A stretch of 64,000 nucleotides of DNA from Flavipsychrobacter sp. (GTDB lineage: Bacteria; Bacteroidota; Bacteroidia; Chitinophagales; Chitinophagaceae): NCBI GenBank assembly GCA_017849575.1, contig JAFIGV010000015.1, positions 62,001 through 126,000 of the forward strand, read 5' to 3'. The translations under genes were made by a program, and so were the position numbers. Below the pieces are notes generated by a model. That model had not been told where the DNA came from. It made no database searches and saw only the letters and a list, made by a program, of their open reading frames with translations. The stretch's first letter is position 1, and each line of letters opens with the position of its first letter. Below are positions 45,494 to 53,808 of the stretch, piece after piece.

Positions 45494-45853
45494 ATGGATG
45501 CTATAGCGTTTGTACACGAGCAGATGTCCGGCAAAAAAGAATTTCCAAAATTCAAAGCCGGAGATAACGTTACAGTTAATTATAAAATCGTAGAAGGAAA
45601 TAAAGAGCGTATTCAGGCCTTTAAAGGTGATGTGATCAAGCGTCAGGGACGCGGCGCTACCCAAACCTTTACTGTACGCAAAATCTCTGACGGTGTAGGT
45701 GTGGAGCGTTTGTTTCCGCTGTTTGCACCCAGCATTGATTCTATTGTGGTAAACAAGATCGGCCGCGTACGCAGAGCCAGACTGTTTTACCTTCGTGAGC
45801 GCAGTGGTAAATCCGCTCGTATCAAAGAAAAGAAGCAGATACATCACGCTTAG
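45494..45853 (+). CDS. rplS: 50S ribosomal protein L19
   Basis: A 119-residue L19 at the subunit interface. The sequence contains [40 protein letters not shown] and FPLFAPSID, all standard for L19. The basic C-terminus ends [11 protein letters not shown]. It has its own promoter and terminator despite following trmD, so it can be expressed at ribosomal levels independently. Confidence 0.97.
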   Translation: MDAIAFVHEQMSGKKEFPKFKAGDNVTVNYKIVEGNKERIQAFKGDVIKRQGRGATQTFTVRKISDGVGVERLFPLFAPSIDSIVVNKIGRVRRARLFYLRERSGKSARIKEKKQIHHA

Positions 45854-45876
45854 TCCAGCCTAAAATATTTGACGGA

Positions 45877-45907
45877 AAGAGAACAGAAAAAACCTGTTCT
45901 CTTTTTT
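45877..45907 (+). terminator. Intrinsic terminator after rplS
   Basis: AAGAGAACAG / CTGTTCTCTT (10 bp, perfect) continuing into TTTT, 23 bases after the rplS stop. Confidence 0.9.
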
Positions 45908-46026
45908 GTTTTTGTTTGTTATCTTTCGTCGTTTTTTAGGATGTGCCCCACGTTTTCGGGGTAATGTCCGTCTATGTTTTTGTTTGGGAAAAGCTAAAGT
46001 TAAACCACCATTATATCCATAGGTAC

Positions 46027-49000
46027 ATGAATAATACCAGATTTTCTTCGTTGCCGAATTTGTTGCAAAGGTGTACACCATCCTTTCCGGAAGGGAAGAA
46101 GCCTGTCTTTCAGGGAAACAGGAAACCGGTGCGCAGGGTAGCGCTTAACAAGATCGGACCGCTGATGCTGTCTGTTTTACTGCTTGCGCAGCTCGCAAAG
46201 GCCACTTTCATCCCGGTTACGGTAACGGGTTTTAATGCGGATGTTGTTGCCAACGGCATTGGTTCGCCCATGGGCAGCACTATCATTCCTTTTGATACTT
46301 CTGCGAACGCATATGTATTGGTGGCTCCCGACTACCAACTCAACGGAGCAAGTGCACTACCAACTTATGCACTTCCTGCATCGGGTGCTATCAATAGTGT
46401 GGCAACCGCGGGCCTGAGCTATCAACTGGGTAGCTACACTACATCCAACAGTCTGCGTCTTGTGGGAACCGGTGTTACCAGCTCGGGCACCCTGACCTTC
46501 CCTACGCCTAACTATATTGTGGGTGATGTTTATATCCTTGCGGCTGCAGCCGGTGGAACTGCTAATATTTCAGTGACGCTTAATTTTACCTCGGGCGGGT
46601 TTCAAAACTATACAACAACAGTAAGCAACTGGATTGGCGGTAGCAATTTCGCTATTCAGGGTATTGGACGTGCTTCAAGAACTACAGGTGCACTGGATGC
46701 AGTATCGGGCGCCACAGACCCTCGTCTCTATGAAATACATGTTCCACTTAGCGCTGCCAACCTTTCTGAGACTATTCAGAGTATTACCATTCAGCGTACG
46801 GGCGGATCATCTGCCACAAGTGTATTGAATGTAATGGCGGTTTCTGTAGATAATCAAAATTGCCTCCCTCCAACGGGCCTCGCTGCCAGCAATATCACAA
46901 CTTCCGGAGCTAATGTATCCTGGACTGCAGTAACGGGTGCTGCGGGTTATGAGTATGCGGTTACAACTTCTTCCACGCCTCCCGCTTCCGGAACTGCTCA
47001 GGTCGGTAATACGGCAAGCGTTACACCCTTACAGCAGGGAACAACCTATTTCTTACATGTTCGTACAGACTGCGGTAGTGGTTTTTCAGGATGGAGCACC
47101 ATTAGCTTCAAGACACCCAAGATGGTCAATCTCTGGGCTGCGGTTAAAAACTTTGATAACTGTAACAACCGAGTGATCGTGGACGATTGTACGGGATACA
47201 AAGTGGGAGATACTGTGTTGATTATACAAATGAAGACCTTCTCGGTGGACTCAACCAATACACCCACTTTTGGCGACACACTCGCCTATAATGGTGCCGG
47301 AAACTATGAGTATAACGTAATTAGAAAAATATTTCCGAACTGTGAGTTTGAGCTGAAGTACAATGTCAAAAGAACCTACCAATGGACTTTGGGCCGCGTT
47401 CAGATCGTGAAAGTTGCCTATTCTGCAAACAATTATGATGTAAACTATCCCGTAGTAGCTATGCCCTGGGACGATAATCTGGGTAAAGGTGGTGTAATAG
47501 CTATACGCGCAGCAAACTCCATTACCTTGTTTGAAGACGTGAACGCCAATGGAGCGGGTTTCCGCGGTGGACAGCCGCTTTATGCAGCCTTGCAAAGCTG
47601 TAATAAGACCGATTATTTCTACGGACCGACCGGCGAAGGCGGAGAGAAAGGTGAAGGATTCGGCTATCTCTCTGTTGCAAAAAATTATGGCCGCGGTAAG
47701 CTCACCAACGGCGGTGGCGGCGGCGCAAACAGCAAGTCTGGCGGCGGCGGCGGCGGAAACGGCGGTGCGGGTGGAAACGGTGGCGATCAGTTTCAGGCTG
47801 CCATCTGGTGTACTCAGAATCTATTGACGAATATTGGTGGTATCGGCGGTGCGCCCGTAAACTACAATAACATATTTAACCGTATCATCCTGGGCGGCGG
47901 CGGCGGTGCCGGAGCCGGAGATCAACAAGGAGAAATTGCCGGTGGCAGCGGTGGTGGTATCGTCATTCTTGATGCTCCGACTGTAATTGGAAATAATCAT
48001 CTGGTAACGGCAAATGGTGCCAATGCTCCGGAATGTTCCGGACCGGGTGCGGGCTGTCAGGATGATGGCGGTGGTGGCGGTGGTGCCGGTGGTACCATCC
48101 TGATCAATGCTTCCAATGTAAACAACTTGTTGCAGGTAAGTGCAAAAGGTGGTAAAGGTGCTGACGTTTATGAGCAATATACTGTTAATGCAACTTACAT
48201 GACCGGACCCGGTGGTGGCGGTGGTGGCGGAGTAGCGTGGTTTAAAACAGCCGCTACGCCCGCAGGAGTTACTGTTAATACAAGCGCCGGAAACAGGGGA
48301 GTACTTCCTCAATTCTTTGGTTCTCCCAACGGTTCTCAAAACGGAAATGCAGGAAAGACAGTAAACGACCTGGTTCTCAGTTTCCCGATAGATACGTTCA
48401 AGATCAAGTATCCCCTCGACTTTAAGGATTCTGTAATTAGCTGTGCAACCCGGCAGTTTATTAATCTGACTACAGTTGCCAATGGTGTTCAGATCTTTGC
48501 ATGGTGGTGGAATTTTGGTGACGGAGATACCGCGCAGGTTAAGAATCCTCCGGCCCACACCTTCCCCTCCGGTGGAATTTATACCATCACGCTTGCGGCG
48601 CAGGATATTACCGGTTGTACAGATACCTTTACAAGAGATATTGTGGTTGCCAACCTGACTTACAGCATCAGTGATACGATTTTAGGATGCCGCACGCATC
48701 AATTCCTTGCAACGAAGACGATCGATAGTTCGATTTTCCCGAATGCGGTTAAGTTCCAGTGGGAGTATGGTGATGGCGATACTGGTAGCGGTAACCCGTC
48801 CGTCCATACCTACGATACCGGTGGGCTCTACACGGTTGTTCTCACCGTGACCGACTCTTCGGGTTGTACAGATACCACGCACTTTACTGCAGACGTGTCT
48901 GACGCGGCGGCCGGCTTTACGGTCAGCGACGATACGGTCTGTCAGGGTCAGCAGATACTCTTTACCGATGCTTCAGCCAGCACATCCATTTTCTACGCCT

Positions 49001-49896
49001 GGAATTTCGGCGAGGGTACCATAGATAGTTCCCAAAATCCGAACATTATTTATCCCTTTGAGGGTAGTTATGTCGTCCGGCAAATTGTAGGGAATATCAC
49101 AGGCTGTCTTGACACGGAGTATCATCTCATCGTCGTGGATTCTATTTCCCCCGTGGACTATGTGCCTTCCGACACCGTACTTTGTGAAGGCCAGACTGTG
49201 ATCCTCGATGGCTATTATATCAAAGACAATTCTTTGGGTGCCGACTGGGATCTCGGCGATGGTTTCACAGCAGTGGATGTAGATCCGGTAGTGCATGCCT
49301 ATGATACCTCGGGTATTTATAACGTTACGCTTACGGTGCACTTCCGTGCATGTCCGGATATCACCTTTGCGAAGCTCATCACCATTAATCCGTTCCCTGT
49401 GCTCGATCTTGGGCCAGATACGACCATGTGTCCGAACGGGCCGGCCATTGTACTGGGCGACTATATAAATGTTAGTAACCCTCAGGCCCGATGGTTGTGG
49501 AGTACGGGAGATTCCGCCAATACGATCCATGTACTTCATCCGGGTGTATATTCCGCCAAAGTGGATGTGAACGGCTGCGTTACTAATGATAGCATTGAGG
49601 TGTTCAAGGATTGCTATATTGATATACCCAATGCCTTCTCTCCCAATAATGATGGTTCCAATGACTATTTCCTCCCGCGTCAATTGCTTTCCAAGAGCAT
49701 TGCGAAATTTAGTATGACGATTTATGATCGTTGGGGACAGGAGATATTCAAAACCAACAGCATCAACGGCCGCGGTTGGGATGGTAAGTTCAATGGCAAA
49801 GATCAGCCGTTCGGCGTCTATGTTTATCGCATTGACCTTACTTATACCAGTGGATCGTCGGAAAGCTATACGGGCAATGTGACCTTGGTGCGATAA
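46027..49896 (+). CDS. Giant adhesin-like protein with Fn3, Gly-rich, PKD and T9SS type B domains
   Basis: A 1289-residue surface protein. A long basic N-terminus leads to a hydrophobic signal (LMLSVLLLAQLAKA). Then, in order: a beta-rich region; an Fn3 domain near residues 280-360 (ASNITTSGANVSWTAVTGAA); a glycine-rich stretch (about 560-745) with several runs of five or six Gly; four PKD-like domains (about 815-1120; WWWNFGDGDTAQ, WEYGDGDTGSG, WNFGEGTIDSS, WDLGDGFTAVD); and a C-terminal CHU_C type B sorting domain (IPNAFSPNNDGSNDYFLP, YDRWGQEIFKT, GNVTLVR). An upstream frame extension from 45943 lacks an ATG; ATG 46027 is used. A TATCTTTC -7-like element is at 45920-45927. Function: likely T9SS-exported adhesion; not proven. 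Confidence 0.87.
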   Translation: MNNTRFSSLPNLLQRCTPSFPEGKKPVFQGNRKPVRRVALNKIGPLMLSVLLLAQLAKATFIPVTVTGFNADVVANGIGSPMGSTIIPFDTSANAYVLVAPDYQLNGASALPTYALPASGAINSVATAGLSYQLGSYTTSNSLRLVGTGVTSSGTLTFPTPNYIVGDVYILAAAAGGTANISVTLNFTSGGFQNYTTTVSNWIGGSNFAIQGIGRASRTTGALDAVSGATDPRLYEIHVPLSAANLSETIQSITIQRTGGSSATSVLNVMAVSVDNQNCLPPTGLAASNITTSGANVSWTAVTGAAGYEYAVTTSSTPPASGTAQVGNTASVTPLQQGTTYFLHVRTDCGSGFSGWSTISFKTPKMVNLWAAVKNFDNCNNRVIVDDCTGYKVGDTVLIIQMKTFSVDSTNTPTFGDTLAYNGAGNYEYNVIRKIFPNCEFELKYNVKRTYQWTLGRVQIVKVAYSANNYDVNYPVVAMPWDDNLGKGGVIAIRAANSITLFEDVNANGAGFRGGQPLYAALQSCNKTDYFYGPTGEGGEKGEGFGYLSVAKNYGRGKLTNGGGGGANSKSGGGGGGNGGAGGNGGDQFQAAIWCTQNLLTNIGGIGGAPVNYNNIFNRIILGGGGGAGAGDQQGEIAGGSGGGIVILDAPTVIGNNHLVTANGANAPECSGPGAGCQDDGGGGGGAGGTILINASNVNNLLQVSAKGGKGADVYEQYTVNATYMTGPGGGGGGGVAWFKTAATPAGVTVNTSAGNRGVLPQFFGSPNGSQNGNAGKTVNDLVLSFPIDTFKIKYPLDFKDSVISCATRQFINLTTVANGVQIFAWWWNFGDGDTAQVKNPPAHTFPSGGIYTITLAAQDITGCTDTFTRDIVVANLTYSISDTILGCRTHQFLATKTIDSSIFPNAVKFQWEYGDGDTGSGNPSVHTYDTGGLYTVVLTVTDSSGCTDTTHFTADVSDAAAGFTVSDDTVCQGQQILFTDASASTSIFYAWNFGEGTIDSSQNPNIIYPFEGSYVVRQIVGNITGCLDTEYHLIVVDSISPVDYVPSDTVLCEGQTVILDGYYIKDNSLGADWDLGDGFTAVDVDPVVHAYDTSGIYNVTLTVHFRACPDITFAKLITINPFPVLDLGPDTTMCPNGPAIVLGDYINVSNPQARWLWSTGDSANTIHVLHPGVYSAKVDVNGCVTNDSIEVFKDCYIDIPNAFSPNNDGSNDYFLPRQLLSKSIAKFSMTIYDRWGQEIFKTNSINGRGWDGKFNGKDQPFGVYVYRIDLTYTSGSSESYTGNVTLVR

Positions 49897-49917
49897 CTAC
49901 GTTGAGATGAAATCTGT

Positions 49918-49950
49918 AAGAATGCCCCATGTGCGGGCATTCTTTTTTTT
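49918..49950 (+). terminator. Intrinsic terminator after the giant T9SS gene
   Basis: AAGAATGCCC / GGGCATTCTT (10 bp) around CATGTGC, followed by a T-run. The remainder of the gap to 50141 shows no further feature. Confidence 0.88.
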
Positions 49951-50140
49951 TGATGTCAACTGCATGGGAGTTAAGACAAGTGGGGTAGTATCAACAGTAA
50001 CCCTATTACATGCGCTGCGTTCAACAAGGCGGCTTCTTTTTTACCGGATGAGGAGCCGGACTTAGAGAGGTTTTTTATCGTGTTGAGCCCTCCATGCAAA
50101 GGCAAGCCGAAAAGAAGCCTAACGGATTGTTTCCGTATTC

Positions 50141-50638
50141 TTATTGTTGGCTTAACGTATATACCAGGCCCAGGGTATAGATCCCGCCTTTGTACGAAAA
50201 TCCCGGGTTGTAGCGTATATCAATATCGAAGGAGTTGCCGGGATTGTTCGAAGATCCCTTATTACCGGTTTTGAGTGTTTGGGCATTTGTAGAAAGTGCA
50301 GTATAGCTGCTGTAGTTGTTGCTGCGGATGCTCAGCACGCTCGCCGGCATATCTGTGCTGCCGTTTTGCGTCATGGGAGAAAAATGTGCATTCTGCGCCA
50401 TAACAGAAACAGTCCACGACACATTGCTTTTCACAGCCACAGAAAGGTAATCGTCAACGGTTACTCCATTCGCAAAATCATCGAGCGACTGAAAAGAAGG
50501 AATGACGGAGCCACCGGTCAGCGTTAGTGACTGCACCGACGAAATTGAAATGGAGCCCGACAGCGAACCCGTAAACGATTGTGACCTCGAAAACCGGGCA
50601 GAGCCAAGCAAAATCAACGATATGATAAGCCTCTTCAC
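50141..50638 (-). CDS. Small exported beta-sandwich protein (DUF4402-like), copy A
   Basis: About 165 residues. The signal peptide is KRLIISLILLGSARFSRSQ. The mature part is Ser/Thr/Asn-rich with a beta-sandwich pattern: SFQSLDDFANGVTVDDYLSV, then SNVSWTVSVMAQNAHF, ending GGIYTLGLVYTLSQQ. The same positions appear in the protein at 51775-52320 (FNSLSNYTEGV, SNRNFKISVQTNAPSF, GHYAVGVIYTATQ), so the two are paralogues. The frame continues to 50833, but that would overlap the divergent chaperone gene; GTG at 50638 gives the clean signal peptide. Pilin-like or DUF4402-type secreted subunit is the best guess. Confidence 0.7.
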   Translation of the reverse strand: MKRLIISLILLGSARFSRSQSFTGSLSGSISISSVQSLTLTGGSVIPSFQSLDDFANGVTVDDYLSVAVKSNVSWTVSVMAQNAHFSPMTQNGSTDMPASVLSIRSNNYSSYTALSTNAQTLKTGNKGSSNNPGNSFDIDIRYNPGFSYKGGIYTLGLVYTLSQQ

Positions 50639-50765
50639 TTTTCTTGGATTTTTCGGATTGCTCACGCTGCTCCTCGCTGAGAACAGCAGGCATAGCACCA
50701 AACTAAGTCTCTGATAATTTTGATAATCAGCGTAAAAATACTTGTTTTGTACAACTGTATATATC

Positions 50766-51578
50766 ATGTCAAATCGAAAATTAGTCGCCCTTATTTTCAC
50801 ATCATTATTTATCGCCGGAACAAACCTTTCCAAAGCTCAAAACCTTGGCGTACATCCTACCACACTTGAGTTTAAACTCTCAGGCGGGCAGACGGAGTCG
50901 CAGGCGATTCACTTGTCCAACAGCTCCGAAAAAAAGGTACAGTTCCGTCTTTATCTCAACGACTGGCTGCGCGATACGGTAGGAGGTCATGTGTATGCCG
51001 ACCCCAGCACCTTGCCCCATTCTTGTACCCGCTGGGTGACCATCGACAAGAATTTTGTGGAACTGGAACCGGGAAAATCAACGGACGTAACTGTAAAGCT
51101 GGCTTTACCCGATTCAGCTTTTGCCGCAAACGAAATGAGGTGGTCGATGCTCTTTATAGAAACTGTGGAGGAGCAAAAAAATCTCGGAGGTAAAGGCGCA
51201 CAGGCCGCAGTGAAGAATCTGCTTCGAATAGGCGTGCACATCTATCAATCACCTCCGGGCCTAACCGAGAAAAGTGTGAAGGTATATGATCTCAAGCCCG
51301 TGCCGCAGGCTCCAAATGTGTTTCAACTGTTGTGCGAAAACACGGGAAAAGTGATGGTAGATTGCCGGTCTTATATCGAAATGACTTCGCTTACCGATGG
51401 AAACCAGAAAGTGAAAATGGACGCAGTTGAGTTTCCCATGTTCCCCTCACAGCGCCGATATGTTATTTTCGAACTTCCTAAAGACATGCCCAAAGGAAAA
51501 TACTCCGCACTGGCGGTTCTTGATGCCGGCGAAGACGTATCGCTCGAGGCGGTGGAAAAAGAAATTGAAGTGAAATAG
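50766..51578 (+). CDS. PapD/DUF916-like exported chaperone
   Basis: A 270-residue exported protein. A signal peptide (KLVALIFTSLFIAGTNLSKAQ) precedes an Ig-like beta domain that resembles the N-terminal part of pilus chaperones and DUF916 proteins: LGVHPTTLEFKLSGGQTESQ, SEKKVQFRLYLNDWLRDT, NFVELEPGKSTDVTVKL, then NEMRWSMLFIE. A second Ig-like domain follows (VKVYDLKPVPQAPNVFQLLC and PKGKYSALAVLDAGEDVSLE). PapD-like chaperones donate a strand to fold fimbrial subunits in the periplasm, but no usher gene is in the window. It lies between two related small exported proteins, which are its likely clients. Confidence 0.72.
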   Translation: MSNRKLVALIFTSLFIAGTNLSKAQNLGVHPTTLEFKLSGGQTESQAIHLSNSSEKKVQFRLYLNDWLRDTVGGHVYADPSTLPHSCTRWVTIDKNFVELEPGKSTDVTVKLALPDSAFAANEMRWSMLFIETVEEQKNLGGKGAQAAVKNLLRIGVHIYQSPPGLTEKSVKVYDLKPVPQAPNVFQLLCENTGKVMVDCRSYIEMTSLTDGNQKVKMDAVEFPMFPSQRRYVIFELPKDMPKGKYSALAVLDAGEDVSLEAVEKEIEVK

Positions 51579-51605
51579 CATTGTTTGGCAAAGAGATTTT
51601 TTAAG

Positions 51606-51635
51606 GATGCAGCGTTCAGTTGCATCTTTTTTTTT
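51606..51635 (+). terminator. Terminator after the chaperone gene
   Basis: GATGCAG / TTGCATC (7 bp, one G-T pair) then a T-run, 28 bases after the stop and about 140 bases before the next gene. Confidence 0.75.
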
Positions 51636-51774
51636 CTTCCTAAAGCCACAACAATCAATCTATTGAAAAATTGTTTCTTTAACTGTTGGATAACATGATA
51701 AATAGTTTTAGCTTAGATGGGAAAATTAATTTATCTGCTAAGGAATAAGGGACTTTGGAGATAAATTAGGAGAG

Positions 51775-52320
51775 ATGAAACAACTTATTCTTTTGATCCT
51801 GTGCTGTACAGCAACGCTATCTGCACGCAGTCAAAATACATCCGCTACAGCAAGTCAGACCATTGTTCTGGAACTAAATCCTACGCTCGATCTGCGATTT
51901 ACGAACACACAGGCTTCCGCAGGCGCTGTGGTTAGTATGGATTTCAACAGTCTGTCGAATTATACAGAAGGAGTGGTGTCCGGTGTACAGGAGTTGGAAG
52001 TGCGTTCGAACAGAAACTTCAAAATCAGCGTGCAGACGAACGCGCCAAGTTTTACCTATTCTGGTCCCACACAAACAACTACTGTAATGCCGGTTGATCA
52101 GACTTTGTTCATGTCCGTATCGGGCAATAACACCGGTGGTTCCATCGCATCTGGCTTTAATAACTTTGTGTCCCTAACTTCAAACAGTCAGGATTTGATA
52201 CTCAACGGCACGCAGGGAACTGAAAAGACACTTACCCTGGCTTATAAGGCCAAACCTGCGTTAGGTTTTGCCGCGGGACACTATGCCGTTGGCGTGATCT
52301 ATACCGCCACGCAGCCCTGA
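51775..52320 (+). CDS. Small exported beta-sandwich protein (DUF4402-like), copy B
   Basis: A 181-residue exported protein, paralogue of the gene at 50141-50638. The signal peptide is MKQLILLILCCTATLSARSQ; the mature part has LELNPTLDLRFTNTQ, DFNSLSNYTEGVVSGV, VRSNRNFKISVQTNAP and ends FAAGHYAVGVIYTATQP. This Ser/Thr/Asn-rich beta pattern ending in a Y-x-G-x-x-Y-T block is typical of DUF4402 or spore-coat-like secreted subunits. A terminator separates it from the chaperone gene. The next gene is convergent with a 5-base gap. Confidence 0.7.
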   Translation: MKQLILLILCCTATLSARSQNTSATASQTIVLELNPTLDLRFTNTQASAGAVVSMDFNSLSNYTEGVVSGVQELEVRSNRNFKISVQTNAPSFTYSGPTQTTTVMPVDQTLFMSVSGNNTGGSIASGFNNFVSLTSNSQDLILNGTQGTEKTLTLAYKAKPALGFAAGHYAVGVIYTATQP

Positions 52321-52325
52321 CCTCT

Positions 52326-53318
52326 TCATGCCGTGAGCAGGCTGCAACCACGCAGCGCTGTGTGATCCATTCTGCCCGATACTTCGAAACTTCGGTCCGG
52401 ATAAACCGTTCCAAGATCTTCGGTTGCAATAAAGGCACAACTATCTACATTGGCAAGGTCAATCATGTTCAGACATCCGCTTCCCGTCCTTTCGGTAGTT
52501 AACGGATCGTTGAGCGGCCGTACCAACACACGCAGGGTATCGGCGGGCTTCAGGCGGCCCTCCGCACGGCTATAGGCCTGAGAAAGTAATTCCGTCATTC
52601 CATATTCTGTATGTACAGAATCCAATTGCCATTGCCTCATCAGCAGCTCATGCACGGCTGCGCGGGTAATTTCCTTTTTTCTTCCTTTCATGCCGCCGGT
52701 TTCCATCACTGTTGCCAGGTGCAGCGGCATTGGGCAGGCCGTAGCAAAGTCGAGCAGGGCATAGGTAACTCCCAGTAGGATGTAAGGCTGTTGCTTTGCT
52801 TCAAGTTGCTGCAGGGTATTTTTTAGCTCCTTCGTATGGCCGAGAAAGAATCCGTTGCCTTCCACTCCACTTTCCGACATGAGTATCTGCGCCATGTGCA
52901 CCAACGAAGAATTGCCCTGTTCGAGGTAGGAGGGCAAAAGGGCGAGAAAAGCATATTGAGAAGGATTGCCATAAAACTTTCTGAATCCCCGAAGTAGTGT
53001 TTCCCGGTATAGCTGCTCCCGGTAAACAAAGTGGCGGGATCGGACTTCGGCAGTCGTACCGCTGCTTTCAAAAACAAGTTTGGGTTGCAGGCCGTCAACA
53101 GAACGTATTTCGTGCGTTTTGAAAAAAGTGATGGGTAAAAAGGGAACGTCCTCAAGAGCCTGTATTTGCCCCGGTTGCCTGCCAATAGCATCTACATATT
53201 GTTGGTAGAGACTATTGTGCTGATACTGGTAACGAAAGAGATCGAGTGCAATTTTTTCGAAGCTTTCTTCGTTTACTTTATGAAGATATTGTGACGGAGG
53301 TTCGCCAAAGTTGTACAT
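52326..53318 (-). CDS. LuxE-like acyl-protein synthetase
   Basis: A 330-residue member of the LuxE / acyl-protein synthetase group of the ANL superfamily, which activates fatty acids as acyl-adenylates and passes them to a protein. Landmarks: LVFESSGTTAEVRSRHFVYR (the SSGTT ATP-binding loop), METGGMKGRKKEITR and HTEYGMTELLSQAYS. LuxC and LuxD partners are absent, so the acceptor is unknown. The frame extends to 53558 on paper, but the ATG at 53318 gives the normal N-terminus (MYNFGEPPSQYLHKV) and avoids overlap with the divergent lipoprotein gene. Confidence 0.82.
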   Translation of the reverse strand: MYNFGEPPSQYLHKVNEESFEKIALDLFRYQYQHNSLYQQYVDAIGRQPGQIQALEDVPFLPITFFKTHEIRSVDGLQPKLVFESSGTTAEVRSRHFVYREQLYRETLLRGFRKFYGNPSQYAFLALLPSYLEQGNSSLVHMAQILMSESGVEGNGFFLGHTKELKNTLQQLEAKQQPYILLGVTYALLDFATACPMPLHLATVMETGGMKGRKKEITRAAVHELLMRQWQLDSVHTEYGMTELLSQAYSRAEGRLKPADTLRVLVRPLNDPLTTERTGSGCLNMIDLANVDSCAFIATEDLGTVYPDRSFEVSGRMDHTALRGCSLLTA

Positions 53319-53327
53319 CAGTTGTTT

Positions 53328-53335
53328 TAACTTTG
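53328..53335 (+). promoter_or_regulatory. -7 element (TAacTTTG) five bases before a start codon
   Basis: TAACTTTG ends five bases before the ATG at 53341, in a 22-base divergent gap. It implies an mRNA that begins at or within a base or two of the start codon. Confidence 0.5.
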
Positions 53336-53340
53336 AAACT

Positions 53341-53808
53341 ATGAGATTATCAGGCTTAGCGGCAATGGCGCTACTGTTTTTCACGGCTTGCAACAAATCT
53401 GCCACACCGGGAAACCATCCGCCGCAAATTACGTTTATCTCGATTACCCCCGAAAAATTTAAGGTGAACGACCCCGAAGCCACCGTGACAATTGGTTTTG
53501 AGTTTTCTGATCCTGATGGTGACGTGGGCACGCCAAACGTACTCAACCCGCCGCCCAATATCTACATTCGATATTCACTCGATACTTCTGCCGCATCTGG
53601 CGCCTATCTTCCCACGATAGATGAAACTTTCAATGACCCTGAAAAGGGAATAAAGGGTACTGCTGCCGTTATCCTCAAAAACTTTTTTTCGCTGGATAGT
53701 CTTCATCAGGTTACGGGCGATACCTGCAACTTTGAAATCTACATCAAAGATCAGGCAGGTAATGAAAGCAATCATTTTACCACACCCGACATTTTTCTGG
53801 AACCCTAA
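53341..53808 (+). CDS. Hypothetical lipoprotein
   Basis: A 155-residue lipoprotein. The signal LSGLAAMALLFFTAC gives a lipobox Cys. The mature part has PPQITFISITPEKFKVN, GFEFSDPDGDVGTPN and FEIYIKDQAGNESNH, an Ig-like pattern seen in short Bacteroidota lipoproteins. Function unknown. The gene overlaps the end of the convergent deacetylase by 4 bases. The ATG at 53341 is 22 bases from the start of the divergent LuxE-like gene. Confidence 0.72.
   Translation: MRLSGLAAMALLFFTACNKSATPGNHPPQITFISITPEKFKVNDPEATVTIGFEFSDPDGDVGTPNVLNPPPNIYIRYSLDTSAASGAYLPTIDETFNDPEKGIKGTAAVILKNFFSLDSLHQVTGDTCNFEIYIKDQAGNESNHFTTPDIFLEP

Noticed and set aside
47700-48250. GGC/GGT-rich runs as a possible repeat array or CRISPR
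   Set aside because: They are in-frame glycine codons inside a long coding region with no spaced direct repeats.
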